Shown: positions 22,097 through 37,147, numbered from the stretch's first letter. The stretch: DNA of 64,000 nt from Centroberyx gerrardi (GCF_048128805.1 NC_135998.1:14855656-14919655), one strand, 5' to 3'. Notes: generated by a model not told the origin, from the sequence alone. A program made the numbers and translations.

Positions 22097-24420
22097 TATA
22101 TACAGTATATATAATAATAATGATAATAATAATAATAATAATAATAATAACTTTATTTGTATAGCACTTTTCTAAAAGCAAAGTTTACAAAGTGCTTTAC
22201 ATACAATAAAAACCCCAAAAAACAATGATGCAGAATTTACCACAATCAAATAAATAAAACAGTTGAATAATAAACATAAATAAATAAAAAATACCAAAAA
22301 AAGGAATAAAAGGTAATACAGGGGATAAATGGATACAACTAGAAAACGAACAGACATGCAACTAAACACAGATGCAAACAGATAAAAGTGAACGTGAAGA
22401 AGAAACACAATAACAAAATAAACGATAAAAAGGAGATACACTGCCATTCAAAAGTTCAAAAGTTTAAAAATTCCATACCCCCGAAAGGAACCAATGACTC
22501 CACCCGCCAAGGCAGCACCAAACCAATCAAAAAAGGCACAGCCAAGACACCGACAATGCCACAAACCACTGCCTCCACTCCAAACAACTGCTCCACTCCC
22601 CAAACCCCCCGCCCATCAAGAATACCCCACGCACAGCAATGACAGCCCCGCAGACCCCAGGCACTCCAGCCTCCAAGCCCCCGGGACATCCAGGGGAAGC
22701 CCCACCCCATGTCCCCTGCAGCACCCGACACAGGCACAACCGGCCCGCAGGGCAACCCCCACGGGCCCCACGATCAAGCCGCCCCCACAAAAGCCCGACA
22801 GGACCCAGATCAGGCAACCGCACTGGCCAATCCACCAGAGCAGAGCCATATACAGCTATGTTTCTCTTCGCTGAAGGAAACATGATTGCACAACTCTCGT
22901 CACTTGACCATCAAAGGAAAGGTCAGAATCCAAAAGCACTCCCAAATTACTGGCGGTATGTTTAATGTTGACAGATAAGCTTCCAAGATGACTCTGAGAA
23001 AAACTGATGGAATTTGGGGGGCCGATTAAAATGATCTCAGATTTAGCATCATTTAGCTGGAGGAAATTCTGTGTCATCCAGCATTTAATGTCATTGAGAC
23101 AAGCCATAATTTGGGGTAAGTTACCTGCTTCACCGGGTTTAAGTGGTACATAGAGCTGGGTATCATCTGCATAGCAATGGAACTGGATATTATGATGACG
23201 AATAATTTTACCAAGAGGGAGCATGTACATAGAAAACAATAGAGGACCTAAGATTGACCCTTGAGGAACACCACAAGTGAAAGGGGCAACAGAGGAAGAG
23301 GCCTCTTCAACTACAACCGAGAAAGTTCTGTCAGAAAGGTATGAGCGAAGCCAATCCAGAGTCAAGTCCCTAATGCCAACCCATTTTTCTAAACGGTTGA
23401 GTAAGATGTTATGGTCAACCGTATCAAAAGCCGAGCTCAAATCAAGGAGGATTAAAACTGAACAGGCACCTGAATCAACAGCAAGCAATAGGTCATTAGT
23501 GACCTTTACAAGAGCTGTTTCTGTGCTGTGCAGGGCCCGGAAGCCTGACTGAAATTCCTCAAAAATGTCATTTCTATTCATAAAAGTAATCAATTGTGAG
23601 GAAACAATCTTTTCAATAATTTTTGATAGAAAGGGTTACTTAGAAATTGGTCTAAAATGTTTTAGAACAAGAGGGTCCAAGGATGATTTCTTTAGTAAGG
23701 GTTGAACTATTGCATGTTTCAGGCTGGAGGGGAAAGAACCGGTGGATAGTGAGCTGTTGACAAACGAAAGAATATTAGGGCCGACAGTCTGGAAAACTTC
23801 TTTCAAGAACCTAGTAGGGATAATGTCAAGTGAGCAGGAAGAGGATTTCATGCCCACAATGGTTTCCTCTGAGGTCAGCAGAGAGATTTGATTAAAATGG
23901 GTCAACAAGGCAGAGGGTTCAAAACAGATACAGTGATCTCTAGGAATAGGGGAAATCTTGAGCCGGATTTCCTCTATTTTATTAATAAAATGGAGAAGAA
24001 ACTCTTCACATTTTTCCGGAGTGGCCTCAATCGGTTGAGAAGGAGGGGGGCTGATCACTGAATTAATGGTCTGAAATAGGACCCTGGGATTGTGCCCGTT
24101 GCTCACTATAAGGTTGGAGAAATAAGAAGTTCTTGCTTCCTTTACTGCACTTTGATAAGCGGACAATGCACCTTTAAGAGCGTCAAAAGACACCTTAAGG
24201 TTATCTTTTTTCCATTTGCGTTCTGCTTTCCTGCATTGCCTTTTGATGTATCTGGTATGGTCATTAAGCCAGGGCAAGGCATTGGGTTTGACAAGTTTTT
24301 CTTTAAAAGGGGCAATGTCATCCAGAATATTCAGACAAATTCTGTTAAAATCAGAGACTAAGGCGTCAGCAGTAGACTGATGCTGCTCAGAGGTATGGGG
24401 AGAGGACGCAGTTAAAAATA
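22097..24420 (-). mobile_element. 5'-truncated L2-clade LINE with nearly intact reverse transcriptase
   Basis: Reading leftwards from 24411: the endonuclease-RT linker (ALPWLNDHTRYIKRQCRKAE), then RT from about 23750 to 22870 with STETALVKV, LLDLSSAFDTVDH, GVPQGSILGPLLF and the catalytic YADD (in FHCYADDTQLY). One in-frame stop interrupts RT at 23638-23636 (PISK, stop, PFLSKIIEK), so it is inactive. The endonuclease is missing. The 3' tail 22440-22100 ends with caaataaagtt(att)n. An odd GC-rich segment, 22455-22860, sits between RT and tail. Confidence 0.9.
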
Positions 24421-24454
24421 TAGTAATATACAGTAATAATAATAATATATCTAG

Positions 24455-24720
24455 TCAAATATGACTGCAAGGTCCAACGGATACTGAAAGCATCCTAACC
24501 ATAATTCTTCATTTAAACCCCTAGGGTGTTCAGTTTGCAGGTTGTGTATCTGAAATGCCTCTTTGCAGAAGCACTCTATCTCGACCACCTCCCTGTTTCA
24601 AAGGCTTCATCAATTCTGTACCTTGAAACCTTAAGGAACAAATCACATATCCTCACAGAATTAAAATGTCTTGCGACTGATTTTACATATTTACTTTTAT
24701 CATAGCATTACAATTCATAC
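24455..24720 (-). mobile_element. Penelope-like element, C-terminal (post-GIY-YIG) remnant
   Basis: Minus-strand frames give VARHFNS, then RDRVLLQR, then KEAFQIHNLQTEHPRGLNEEL. This is the ordered C-terminal signature (VA.HF...R..LL.RE.FWI..L....P.GLNE) I recall for Penelope-like retroelements. Frameshifts are present. Confidence 0.55.
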
Positions 24721-25007
24721 AATTATTGCATGGGAGACTAGACAAGAAATATTGATGATCCACTTGACAATCTGTTCTTACCAAACTGTCCCTCAAATTT
24801 CTGGCACATTTATGTGCAAATTGTAAGAAATAAAATGAATACTGTGCCTTTTGTATTAATAATATACTCTGTCCTTTTCTCTTTTGTCCTGCATAGTGGA
24901 GTGCCCTTTGTCCTACATACCATAGTGATGTAATCAGTGCCTGTATGTATGCATGTTTACTATATATGGTTATGTGTGGTTTTGAGTGATCCTATAGGTG
25001 GACACAT

Positions 25008-25190
25008 ATACTGAACAAAAATATAAACGCAACACTTTTGTTTTTGCTCCCATTTTTCATGAGTTGAAATAAAAGATCCAAGACCTTTTCTATGCACACA
25101 AAAGGCTTATTTCTCTCAAATTTTGTTCACAAATTTGTTTAAATCCGTGTTAGTGAGCACTTCTCCTTTGCCAATATCATGTTTCTTTGT
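25008..25190 (+). mobile_element. Terminal fragment of a common fish DNA transposon
   Basis: Begins ctgaacaaaaatataaacgc and continues with the caacacttttgtttttgctcc block, which I recognise from a high-copy fish DNA transposon end. Only one end is present. Superfamily not assigned. Confidence 0.5.
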
Positions 25191-25199
25191 CTATAAAGA

Positions 25200-26070
25200 A
25201 CATGATATTGTACGGCATTGTTCAAACCTTGGAGTGAATCAATACCAATAAACATTCAAATATGATATTTCCCTACCCTAAGAGGAACATAAATGACAGT
25301 GTCAGTTTCTCTTTCCATCATTCTCTGGGACCCAGGATGGAAGATCCCTCTCATTAGAAACTGAAAGACAGCAAGAGGGCCACCAACACCCTGGGGACCT
25401 CCACTTCAAAAACACATCTATCCAATACACTTATTGCAGCACATATAATGTTAGAACGGCAGATGAATCAAGCCAAGCTGCCTGTGTCAAAACATTTTTA
25501 CTACATTCAGCTACTGTATCTCATCCCCAGCCCAATAAGGAGTTTACCACCAGTCAGACAGGGACAGACTTTACTACCAAGCGTCTCTGCTTGCCATGTG
25601 TAACACGTGAACCACTAAGACATTTTCCAAAGTTGATTGCTTTTTCCATAACGTCAGCCCAAGCGTTAACGACGCGGCATACATTGTTTGTAACATAATA
25701 CAATACAATGTGGAGATGACGGCCGATCCACGTGGTTAGTTCAAGCATTTTGCTGTGTTTACCCTCGTGTCAGCTGAGTAAATCGAATGTGTATTTTTAT
25801 CTACAATTGTATGTATCGGCCTGCTTCACTTCCCATGCCTACAAAGTGTTCCTCCGTGAAATTGACACAAGATGTTAATCATTTGCACATTCCACATTTT
25901 TGAACTACTTGCTATCAATTCTCTATCAGGTACAGGAGATGTTGATTGTGGAACACATGCTACAATATTGTTTTAATTCATTCATTCATTCTTCTTCCCT
26001 CAACAACTTCAAATATAGGCTTAGGATCTGTCTGATGAACCATACTGTTACTTGAATTGTGCACTTTTGT
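25200..26070. other. Intergenic, nothing recognised
   Basis: No exons or named repeats apart from the short cggccgatc motif at 25721, shared with 15434. Confidence 0.45.
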
Positions 26071-26076
26071 CTACTA

Positions 26077-26116
26077 TCTCTCTCTCTCTCTCTCTGTTGT
26101 TTCACACTCCTTGCTG

Positions 26117-26183
<67 letters not shown>
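26077..26183. repeat. (CT)n and (CA)n microsatellites
   Basis: A short CT tract (26077-26094) and a 64-bp CA tract (26119-26183). Confidence 0.95.
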
Positions 26184-26424
26184 ACTAATGAGTTATTATG
26201 TAGTCAACACACTGATATTGTTTAGTTTATTTAATTCATTTTATAATTTTATTTTATTTTACTTTGTTTATTTTATTGATGTGAAGTGCTTTATTATTGC
26301 TTTCTTTTGTCTGTCTTGTTTAGGTGAGACGCCCTCACAAGCCACTAGTGTTTTTTTGTTTTATCTCACCTGCACAATTTTTTCACTTGTGTGTTCTGTT
26401 TTGTAGAACGAAAATAAAAATGTT

Positions 26425-26690
26425 TTTGTTGAATAAAGTTCAAAAAATAACACAAAGCCTCTAATCCCTCATGTTGAGGCATGGTAGTGTACAAGCTTGC
26501 AGCATCCAGAGTATATAAGAAGTCTTTATCCTGAATATCTTTGATAGCACTGATTTTAATCAAGGAATCAATGGTGTCTCTTAAATAAGAAGGCAACCCA
26601 AACTCCAGAGATTTAATATGGCTACCAATCTACCGGGAAATTGGCTTCGTAACAGACTGAATACCAGCCACTAGCCTATTTGGCGCCTGG
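26425..26690 (-). mobile_element. Penelope-like reverse-transcriptase remnant
   Basis: The minus strand reads (S)LEFGLPSYLRDTIDSLIKI, then FLYTLDAASLYTTMPQHEGLE. The D-x-x-SLYT-x-(I/M)P block with preceding S(Y/F)(L/V)(R/K)D is typical of Penelope-like RT. It is probably the 5' neighbour of the C-terminal piece at 24.5-24.7 kb, separated by later insertions. Confidence 0.6.
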
Positions 26691-26699
26691 GGACAGGTT

Positions 26700-28130
26700 C
26701 AACGCATCACTTAGGAATTTTTGGCAATTTGTGTGACCTACTAACTTTTAACATGTTTGTGCTTTTGTATCTGTTTATTCAGATTGGAGGTTTAGGTGGA
26801 CCTGTGAATATTGTATGGCAAATATGTATTCTCGGGTTCATATATTGTGTGGTAACAGAGAAGGTTGGATATTCAATGCAAGACAGACAATATGTAGATC
26901 TGGGTAAATTGCCATATTCACATTGCAGAGATGTCTCATATGTCTCATATGTCATATGTCTATAGGCCGAGGGCTGAAATGCTTTCTTCTGTTGCTACTG
27001 CTGTGTTTTAAGAATAAATTAAGAGATATTAGTCCATACACTTGGAGTGCTGGACATTTCTTTTTAAATTCAGGTAGGGATTCATGGCCAGAGAGCTGCA
27101 GGCCACAAAGGCAGTTTCTGAAGCAGCCGAAAAGAGCAGCCAGTGGCTCTGACTGAAAAGGATACCAGTTGAAACCGAAAGTATGTAAATCTATCTCATG
27201 ACTAAGACATAAGTTATATGATGACATGATGACATATCTATGGCAGCAGAGTGATTAGTCATACACCACTCTCAGCTCTTTGTGTAATTGTCTTACATAT
27301 TCAGGCTTACTATTTGCTATACTATACAATTCAGTTTCTGAACTTACAAAGACAGGACAGGACTATGCCCTTTCAAGCCAGACGGGTCACCTGTCCCGTC
27401 AGCCTATTGTTTTTGAGACCAATACAGAGATTAGGAATCATTGTATGTAATGTTGTGAAACAGGTATAAATGCCTCTGTGTAGGTGCATTGTAGGTGAGA
27501 ATAGTTTTAAATAGTGTTGAGAGAGGGTGTGGAGGCGTGTGGTTTCTTCTGGAGGAAACACCAACTCAGTGTCCTGAGATTTAATCCAGTGGATGCTGTT
27601 GGTGGAGAGGGTAATATTATACAGAAAAAAACACTACAGGTATGGATTGAGCTGTGAAGGGAATGAGTCCTTAATGTGGACATCCTGAGCAGCCAAGGCT
27701 CTCAGCGGACAATCCCCGCCATATAAAAAAAACTCAAAATATGACTCATTGTTTTACAGATGTAATCAGACAAACTTCAAAGCCCCCAAAGCTTTTTATA
27801 AAGTGTGTAAAACTATATTTTGTTGACATGAACCATAACATGCACTTATTGCATATTGTATAATATAGAACTACATCTCAACACACAACTGAGTCTAGCA
27901 AATACCCAAAAAGGAATGTGTATTCTTTACACTTTGGAATGAGGAACTAAACACGAAACCTGATAAATGACTAATATTAGCATCCCATTTGATAAAAAAA
28001 AACGGTTCTGCTATGCTGAAAACAAATAGCTTATCATACTAGCCTGTGGTTTTCTCTTAAAATCTGATTGGGGTGGGCTATAGGAGGCAGGTGGCCCCTG
28101 TCAAATGCATGCTGTACTCTTTGCTTGTCC
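26700..28130. other. Upstream flank of the surfactant protein B-like gene
   Basis: No gene recognised. Several short ORFs, none with family features. Confidence 0.5.
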
Positions 28131-28161
28131 CACAGTCCTGAGCAGAGAAGTAAAAAGTCTG

Positions 28162-29573
28162 ATGAAAAGACAGCTGATGATGGACCCACTCAAGTTTGCA
28201 TTGCTTCTCTTCATTGGTCTCCAGAGCTCAGGTAAGACATGGGAAATTGTTTAATGACACATCTTTATGTCGCTTGTTTAGCCTTGCTATTATTCACTTT
28301 GCTGTAATGAGCGGATGAAACTAACTGTGCAGCTATTTTCTCTAGTGCACAGTGACATAATCATGTAATGGGATTACAATGATGATTATCCACGTTAATT
28401 TTCCTCCGCAGCTTCGACAACGGTTTTTAATGTTGAGGGTTTGCAAAAGGTTCCGGATGCTCTGAGTGCAGTAAGTGATTCATTTTTTTTTTTTAAACCA
28501 AACTGTGTTTTCCCTACTAAACATAAACAGAAAACAGGATTACAATGGAGGTTTACAATGCAACATGTTGTATACCCATCAAGAACTCAAGAAGAGCTGT
28601 ATACAGTAAGACAGAAACAATAGTGTTACAGTTATTATTATGATTACCATGAGACAAAACCATATCAAGATAGCCATCATGACAAACCATAACAACAAAT
28701 GTTATTACAAGAAACAAATTCATATAAAGCAACTATAGAAACTGTAAACAATATTAGCACCTGAAAGCAAACTAAAGATGAAGTCTAAGCTATCTGACAA
28801 ATGTAAGGAAAAAAGTGTAAAAAGTGTTAACACATTAATTACAGAGGGAACTGAGAGCTGATTTGAATTCTTCAAAATCAGGAAGAAACACCATCACGCG
28901 TGACACCCTAATAAAGTTTAAAATGAAAACTACCCCAAGATTTCACTTCTGTTTTTCTGATGTTTCAGTTTTGACTCCAGTAGAACTGATACAGTCATAA
29001 ATAAGAGTTTATTCATTATAAAATAAACTCTGGATGTACAATAAACACATTTATTTCAACACAAAAATGATTAACAGGTAACCTACATACATGCACATCA
29101 TGCGTGTATAACATCAGCTTAGAGTAGATATCTGGTATATGTATGTGTTGTTGTTTTTTTTAAGTCAATATATTAATTTTAATTTCAGTATGTTGCTTAA
29201 AGCTTATTCTCTCTTCTATCCAGACTGGGAATAGCTGCCAGGACTGCACCCAAATATTTGAACTCCTCGCTGACCTGCTTTCCAATGCAGACCTCCAGGT
29301 GAGCACAACAGTCAGCTGAGCAGCAAACAAAACATTAATTACTGTTTGCCTGTTGATATTATTTGTGTATAACCACATTCGCTCTTCAAGATTACCATTC
29401 ACACTGCTTTATATGAAGCTCTTTTTAAGATCTGTGCTTCACTTTCAATTCCTGAAAATGACCTGTTATTCTCAGCTGCACTTCTGTCAGTTGAAACACG
29501 TGCTTATAGAGATGCAGATGCATGGGTGTAATCACAGACTTGCATACACCCCGACCCCCCACACCCACACACA

Positions 29574-29618
<45 letters not shown>

Positions 29619-32055
29619 TGAGGGTTATGGCTGTTTTTGGTTGTGTGCTAAACCACTTCCTACTTTCTCTCTTGTACAAAAGCTGAAATGAAATTTCACA
29701 GGCTGTTTCTGACCTCAAAGATCCTCTTTCCTCTGAGCCAGAGTTAACATCTGAGATATTAAAAAAGAACTTGAATTTCTTCATCTCTATCACCTTAATT
29801 GGTTACTTTCAAAAACACATCTTTCATTTCACCACTCAGCTGGAGGACTGTTTCGGTGAAGACTGTGGGTAACTGGGACCAGCGATGTAGCGTTTAATAA
29901 CAAAAGCGGGAAAACTATGACCTCCAGTCAGTGATTATCATAAGGAGAATATCCACCAGTATAAACAAATATCAATTAAACTTTCACAAAAGCATTCATT
30001 TATGCTTTTTTCCTGTTAAAAGACTATGTGTACTATGAATTTGGATCATTAAGATTTATATCAGCCTAAATAAACTCTATTCTGCAAATTAAAAGATGAG
30101 TAATTTGAATTTACCAAACTACATCGCTGGGTGGAACTCCCTGGAATAGCTGTTTGGCCTCAGCATGACAAGAAAACCAGTCTGCTTTAATGAGACTTGG
30201 TCTGAGGTTAATACTAAATATCTAAAATGTATTCCCAAGCTGAAAAGGTTTAAGAACCCCTGCTCTAGATGACAAAACCCAAAACCTGCACCCCTCTATT
30301 CCAGAGAAAGATGATGGATGGCCTTGAGAGTCTGTGCGACCGCCTGCCTGGGCCGAGCGGCAAAATCTGCAAAGACGAGGTGGAGAAGATGTTTCCGCTG
30401 GCCATCACCTTCCTGACTGCAGCTCTTGTAAGTTGGCGGGCTGGAGTGATTTTCCCCTGGGCTGGGATTCCCAGAGCAATATAAGGAGTTAAATAATCAG
30501 TGTTCCTTGTTCTCTGCACTTCCTGCGTGTTTACAACGCTTTTGAGAAGTCTGTCATAAAAAAAGATAAATGGCCCTATTGGTTCAATCTCCTTCTCTAT
30601 AGAAACCAGGCCAGGTCTGCACCATCCTCGGGCTTTGTGGCTCCCACTCATTTGACAAGCAGGAGGAACAGCTGATCCGATACGTCCAGGAGCGACTTAA
30701 GGCCGCTATGGTAGTTCAAGAGGTCAGTTAAGTAGCAGCTGTAAAGAAGAAAAAAAACAGAAAAGGACAATATCGTATATGTGGCATGGCCCCAACTTTC
30801 TCCTGCTTTTTTTTTATCTATGTTTTGAATTCAGATAAAATCTTCTGCTGTTGTCTGTCTCTGATCTGTATTTTGTTTCACGATACGTTTATCTCTTCAC
30901 CTCTGCCCCCGACTCCCACTGCTGCTCGTGCCTGTCAAGCAGGTGCAACCCACATCACAATGTACCTTCTGCATATTTCTCATCAAGACACTGGAGAGCA
31001 TGCTGCCAAAAGAGAGGACAGAGGTGAGTCATACTCGTACAATGAAGACACACGCAAACAAACAGTGTCTCTTTGTCCCGTTGCACACCCACACAGACAC
31101 AAACACATAATTGCCACCAGACAGTATTGCGTGTTTGTCACAGACTTGCACGCTCACTGTCCTCCCTACTTTACATCCTGCTGTTTTGCAGAGTGCTGTG
31201 ATTGAGCTGCTGGAGGAGATCTGTGCCATTTTGCCCTCCTCCTACCGACAGGAGTGTGAGACCGTGATTGACAAGTTTGGTAAGACGCTGCTGGACCAGC
31301 TCCTGAGCTACGCCACCCCCAAGACCATCTGTGCCCTCATCCACATGTGTAAGGGGCAGGAAGCGGCTCTCATTGGTGAGTCAGCTCGGCTGCTTCCCCC
31401 CCGCTTTCAGACTCTGCCAGTCAAAAGTTTAAACACACCACATTTTACGTTATTTTTACTATTTTCCACATTTTAGAATAATAGTAGAGACATCAAAACT
31501 ATGAAATAACACAAATTGAATTATGCAGTGGCCAAAAAAGTGTTAAACAAATCAAAACTATCTTGCCTTGATGGAAAGGCAAAGGCTTTGGAAAGAAATT
31601 CATATATCAACTTTACTATTTATATTATATTATGTCTTAAAAAAACTAATTTCAAGCATTTAAGCATAAGCCTTTAGATCACAATGGCTTTAAGAAAATG
31701 AAAAACAAAGTACATTCAATCAGGTGCATTTAAGAGTCTGTTACAAATAAGCATGAAAAGAACCCCACACATAGTATCGGCACTGTTTCATTCAAACAGC
31801 TTTCTTTTTATTTCTTTCTCAGACAAAGCTCTGCAGGACCCTTGCACTTTGACAAACTACAGGTGCAGAGACTTCAAGACGGCCCTCAGGTGCAGGGTAA
31901 GCAACAGCAATTTGGTTGTGAAATTGCGTTAAGCTTTAAGAAGTAGCTCAGTAGCAATGGATTTTTTTTTTTACCTATGCCAACTATGTTCTATGCAGAC
32001 TGTGTCCTACTGTCAGAGATTTGCCTGGAAGGCGCTCCCTGCTTTGAAACTTTAA
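28162..32055 (+). CDS. sftpb: Surfactant protein B-like saposin-domain protein
   Basis: Secreted lipid-binding saposin-fold precursor. Exons: 28162-28231, 28412-28470, 29224-29298, 30305-30427, 30603-30722, 30943-31023, 31192-31375, 31823-31896, 31999-32055. All phases agree; 280 aa. A further in-frame Met pair (28177, 28180) gives the shorter start MMDPLKFALLLF, a signal peptide; the real start is undecided. Saposin-B domain 1 (residues 44-122) has its six Cys as C..C, C...C, C.....C (NSCQDC, SLC, KIC, QVC, GLC). Domain 2 (150-230) has SQCTFC, EIC, QEC, TIC, HMC. A C-terminal saposin-A-like motif follows (DPC...YRCRDFKTALRC...YCQRFAW). Adjacent mat2a mirrors human chromosome 2, favouring sftpb over prosaposin. 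Human SP-B is longer, with an N-terminal saposin-A and three saposin-B domains. Confidence 0.88.
29555..29615. repeat. (CA)n microsatellite in an sftpb intron
   Basis: CA tract with CCC interruptions at its left end. Confidence 0.95.
31418..31570. mobile_element. Tc1/mariner-type transposon end
   Basis: Starts agtcaaaagtttaaacacac and continues with the ttagaataatagtagagac and aaaaagtgttaaacaaatc blocks of a common fish Tc1-like element. It lies in the intron after exon 31192-31375. No transposase. Confidence 0.6.
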
Positions 32056-32102
32056 GGTAGGTGGAATTTGTATGATAGGATTGTGACAAATTAAATCAAT
32101 GA

Positions 32103-32108
32103 AATAAA
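32103..32108 (+). terminator. Candidate poly(A) signal of sftpb
   Basis: AATAAA 48 bp after the TAA stop, in aaataaataaaaa. An additional spliced 3'UTR exon after 32165 is possible because a GTAGG donor-like site follows the stop. Confidence 0.5.
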
Positions 32109-32219
32109 TAAAAATGTATGCATTACTATATAAAATAATTTGTTTCCTGAAACTCCTCTTTTTAGGGTGGGAATGAAAAGCCTCAGTGCCCCTGTGGATG
32201 ACCCAGGACATTCAACATC

Positions 32220-34900
<2,681 letters not shown>

Positions 34901-34922
34901 TTTAAAACTTTGGGGTAGAATC

Positions 34923-34928
34923 TTTATT
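34923..34928 (-). terminator. Candidate poly(A) signal of mat2a
   Basis: AATAAA on the minus strand, 284 bp after the last 3'UTR hairpin. It would end a 3'UTR of about 3.4 kb. Confidence 0.55.
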
Positions 34929-35211
34929 CAAATACTGACCATGTAGGACAGTAATTCAACTTCTGAGTTGTGGCCGAGGAGTTCAGGAGTTTGAAGGAAG
35001 TCATACAGCTACTGTAGTTCACAGGTGAGGTAAGTAGGGAAGGAGGCAGGTGAAGGCAGGGGATATGGGAAGGGCAGAAAATTAGAAAAGGCACTTTTAC
35101 ACTTTCAGTAACTGGACTGACAGACCCACTTGTCATGTTTTCTAAATTATTGAGCATAGAGATAATAAATTGAACTGCTCCTCAAAAGGCCCACAGGAGA
35201 GCATGTAAACA

Positions 35212-35238
35212 GGCTGGTTTCTCTGTACAACACCAGCC
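35212..35238 (-). promoter_or_regulatory. METTL16-type hairpin 5
   Basis: Perfect 7-bp stem GGCTGGT / ACCAGCC, loop GTTG plus TACAGAGAA. Confidence 0.87.
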
Positions 35239-35383
35239 AAACGTTTGCCCCCATCTGTGGGCAAGCTGGAAGATTCAAACTTATTTTAAAAAATATCTTT
35301 TGGGAGGCCCAGTCATGTCACCAGATCATCACCCAAACATGAATACATCTAGGATGCTCTCAGCACCACTCTGTGGCTGCAAC

Positions 35384-35410
35384 CTGAAGTTTTTCTGTAT
35401 TACACTCTAG
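35384..35410 (-). promoter_or_regulatory. METTL16-type hairpin 4 (variant nonamer)
   Basis: Stem CTAGAGT / ACTTCAG with one A-C mismatch and one G-U, loop GTAA plus TACAGAAAA. This fits the UACAGARAA consensus and the 7-4-9-7 geometry. Confidence 0.65.
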
Positions 35411-36948
35411 GAGCCACAAGGTGATGCCAAGAGAGGCAAACTATAAAAGGAGGGTTATCATTGCTATCCGAGTAAAAAAACATCTCTCTCCATCCAGTTA
35501 AATATTGTATGGGGACTTGGCGCCACCTGGCTACGTGATGTGGACAATTCGTTAAGACACACCAGCTGTGCACAGTCCATATAAGGGACAAACTTGCGTA
35601 GAAAACCTTGACTGTAACGAGTCTCAGAGCGACGTCAAACTGGAGAGATACTCTCTTCTGGCAGCAAGCAATGGCTACTTCTTAATCTTCTCCACCGCAT
35701 CAAGACCATCTCTCCACCCAGTTACATAATCCATGTATGCAGGACTCTTAAGGCACAGAGCAAAGAGACTGTGCAGGTCCAGAAGCAAGACAACCATGCA
35801 TGCCGGTAAATTACAGACAATGACAGCAGGGCACTAGAGCCCATGGCAAATGAGCTGTATAAAATATGCACTGTTTACACACCCTTTGGCTGACAGACAC
35901 CATGTCTCGTTTGCCCAAGCCTGGGGCCGGACGCTTCAGGCCCCGACGGCTCAGCCAGACACTCAGACAAGCTTGGAAGGAGTGGAAAGGTTGCTCAAAT
36001 CAGCCCAAAGATGCTAGGCTGCTAGGCAACATTGTCTAGATGTTCCAACTGAGGCTTCTGCGCGCACAGCTACAGACCCAGGAGACGCCTCTAGGGTTCA
36101 TGTACATGAGGGACAACAGATCTACAGATATTGCTGCCACCATTAGGCTAAGGAGGCAGAGACACAGAGAACTCCTCCTGAGTCCCTCAGATGGCAACGG
36201 GAGAGGGAAGACAGAAGGGATTTCTGACGAGAACTCATGTATTCTGGTGTATATTATTTACGCTGCCACTAATGCTAGACTAAATGGTAAATGTTCTCCT
36301 TCTTTTGGTGAGCAGTTTGTCAGGCTTATTTCTCACCAAAGCAGCCGCCACACACTGGTAGCACATCTCAGCATCACCCTACAGCAAAAAAGATATATTC
36401 CTCTTCTTAAGCTACAAACCCAGCAGTCATAGGAAACTACCTGTAGCACTGCAAGACTAAGAGTCTAACAGCCATCATCCATAGAAAACTACTAACTCCA
36501 CTGAGAAGACAAATGCAACAATCCAGGGAAGTGCAAACCATGATTTACACTCACAAAGTTGACTGTTCCCTGCCCATTCTCTCAATCTGTGTTGCTCCAA
36601 TAGCTCTGCTCTTCATTCTCGGCAGGAACATAAAAATGATCGATAATTCTGTACAAGCCGGCCGCTTATATGGGGTGTATGTGAGTCGGTGCACAGCTGG
36701 TGTATCTTCTGCGAAAGCTATCCATGTCAAATACACAGGAGAGGTCAGGTCCCTATACATGTGCAACTTGAGTGGAAAGACAGATTTTCAGACACAAAAA
36801 GTGACTCATGACTCACATTTTCTCACAGTCGTCCTTCCTTGCTTGTCAAACTTTGTAAGGTCCCAAAAGACAGCCGAACATAACACGTCAATTTCAAGTA
36901 AGGTGTTTTCGTGGGATAAAGGCAGCCCCTGCCCAGGAGCAACAGAGC

Positions 36949-36974
36949 CCGGGTTTCTCTGTAGCTACACCCAG
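36949..36974 (-). promoter_or_regulatory. METTL16-type hairpin 3
   Basis: Stem CTGGGT / ACCCGG (6 bp, one G-U), loop GTAGC plus TACAGAGAA; the loop is one base longer than in the others. Confidence 0.75.
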
Positions 36975-37147
36975 TGTCACCGCCTGAGGAGGGGGAGTGC
37001 CTTGCCTTTATCTTGGTCAGTAGAACAAGACAAACTGAACATCATCTGGAACATTCACATGGTGTTTTAACCAACAAAATAAATACTACAGTAACGGAGG
37101 TGTCACTTCATTGTGCAGCCCAACATAACCACAAGGTCATTAGCAGC

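Noticed and set aside
22494-22965. Overlapping proline-rich plus-strand ORFs (starting MTPPAKAAPNQ)
   Set aside because: They lie antisense in an L2 element, in a C-rich stretch where all frames are open because stops are rare; no domain and no splice context.
29841-29872. Exon-like stretch after an AG in the sftpb intron (LEDCFGEDCG)
   Set aside because: It runs into TAA at once, and the exons on both sides already join in phase and give a complete saposin cysteine pattern without it.
36040-37070. Two plus-strand ORFs of 130 and 185 codons
   Set aside because: They are antisense within the mat2a 3'UTR, overlap two METTL16 hairpins and show no family features.
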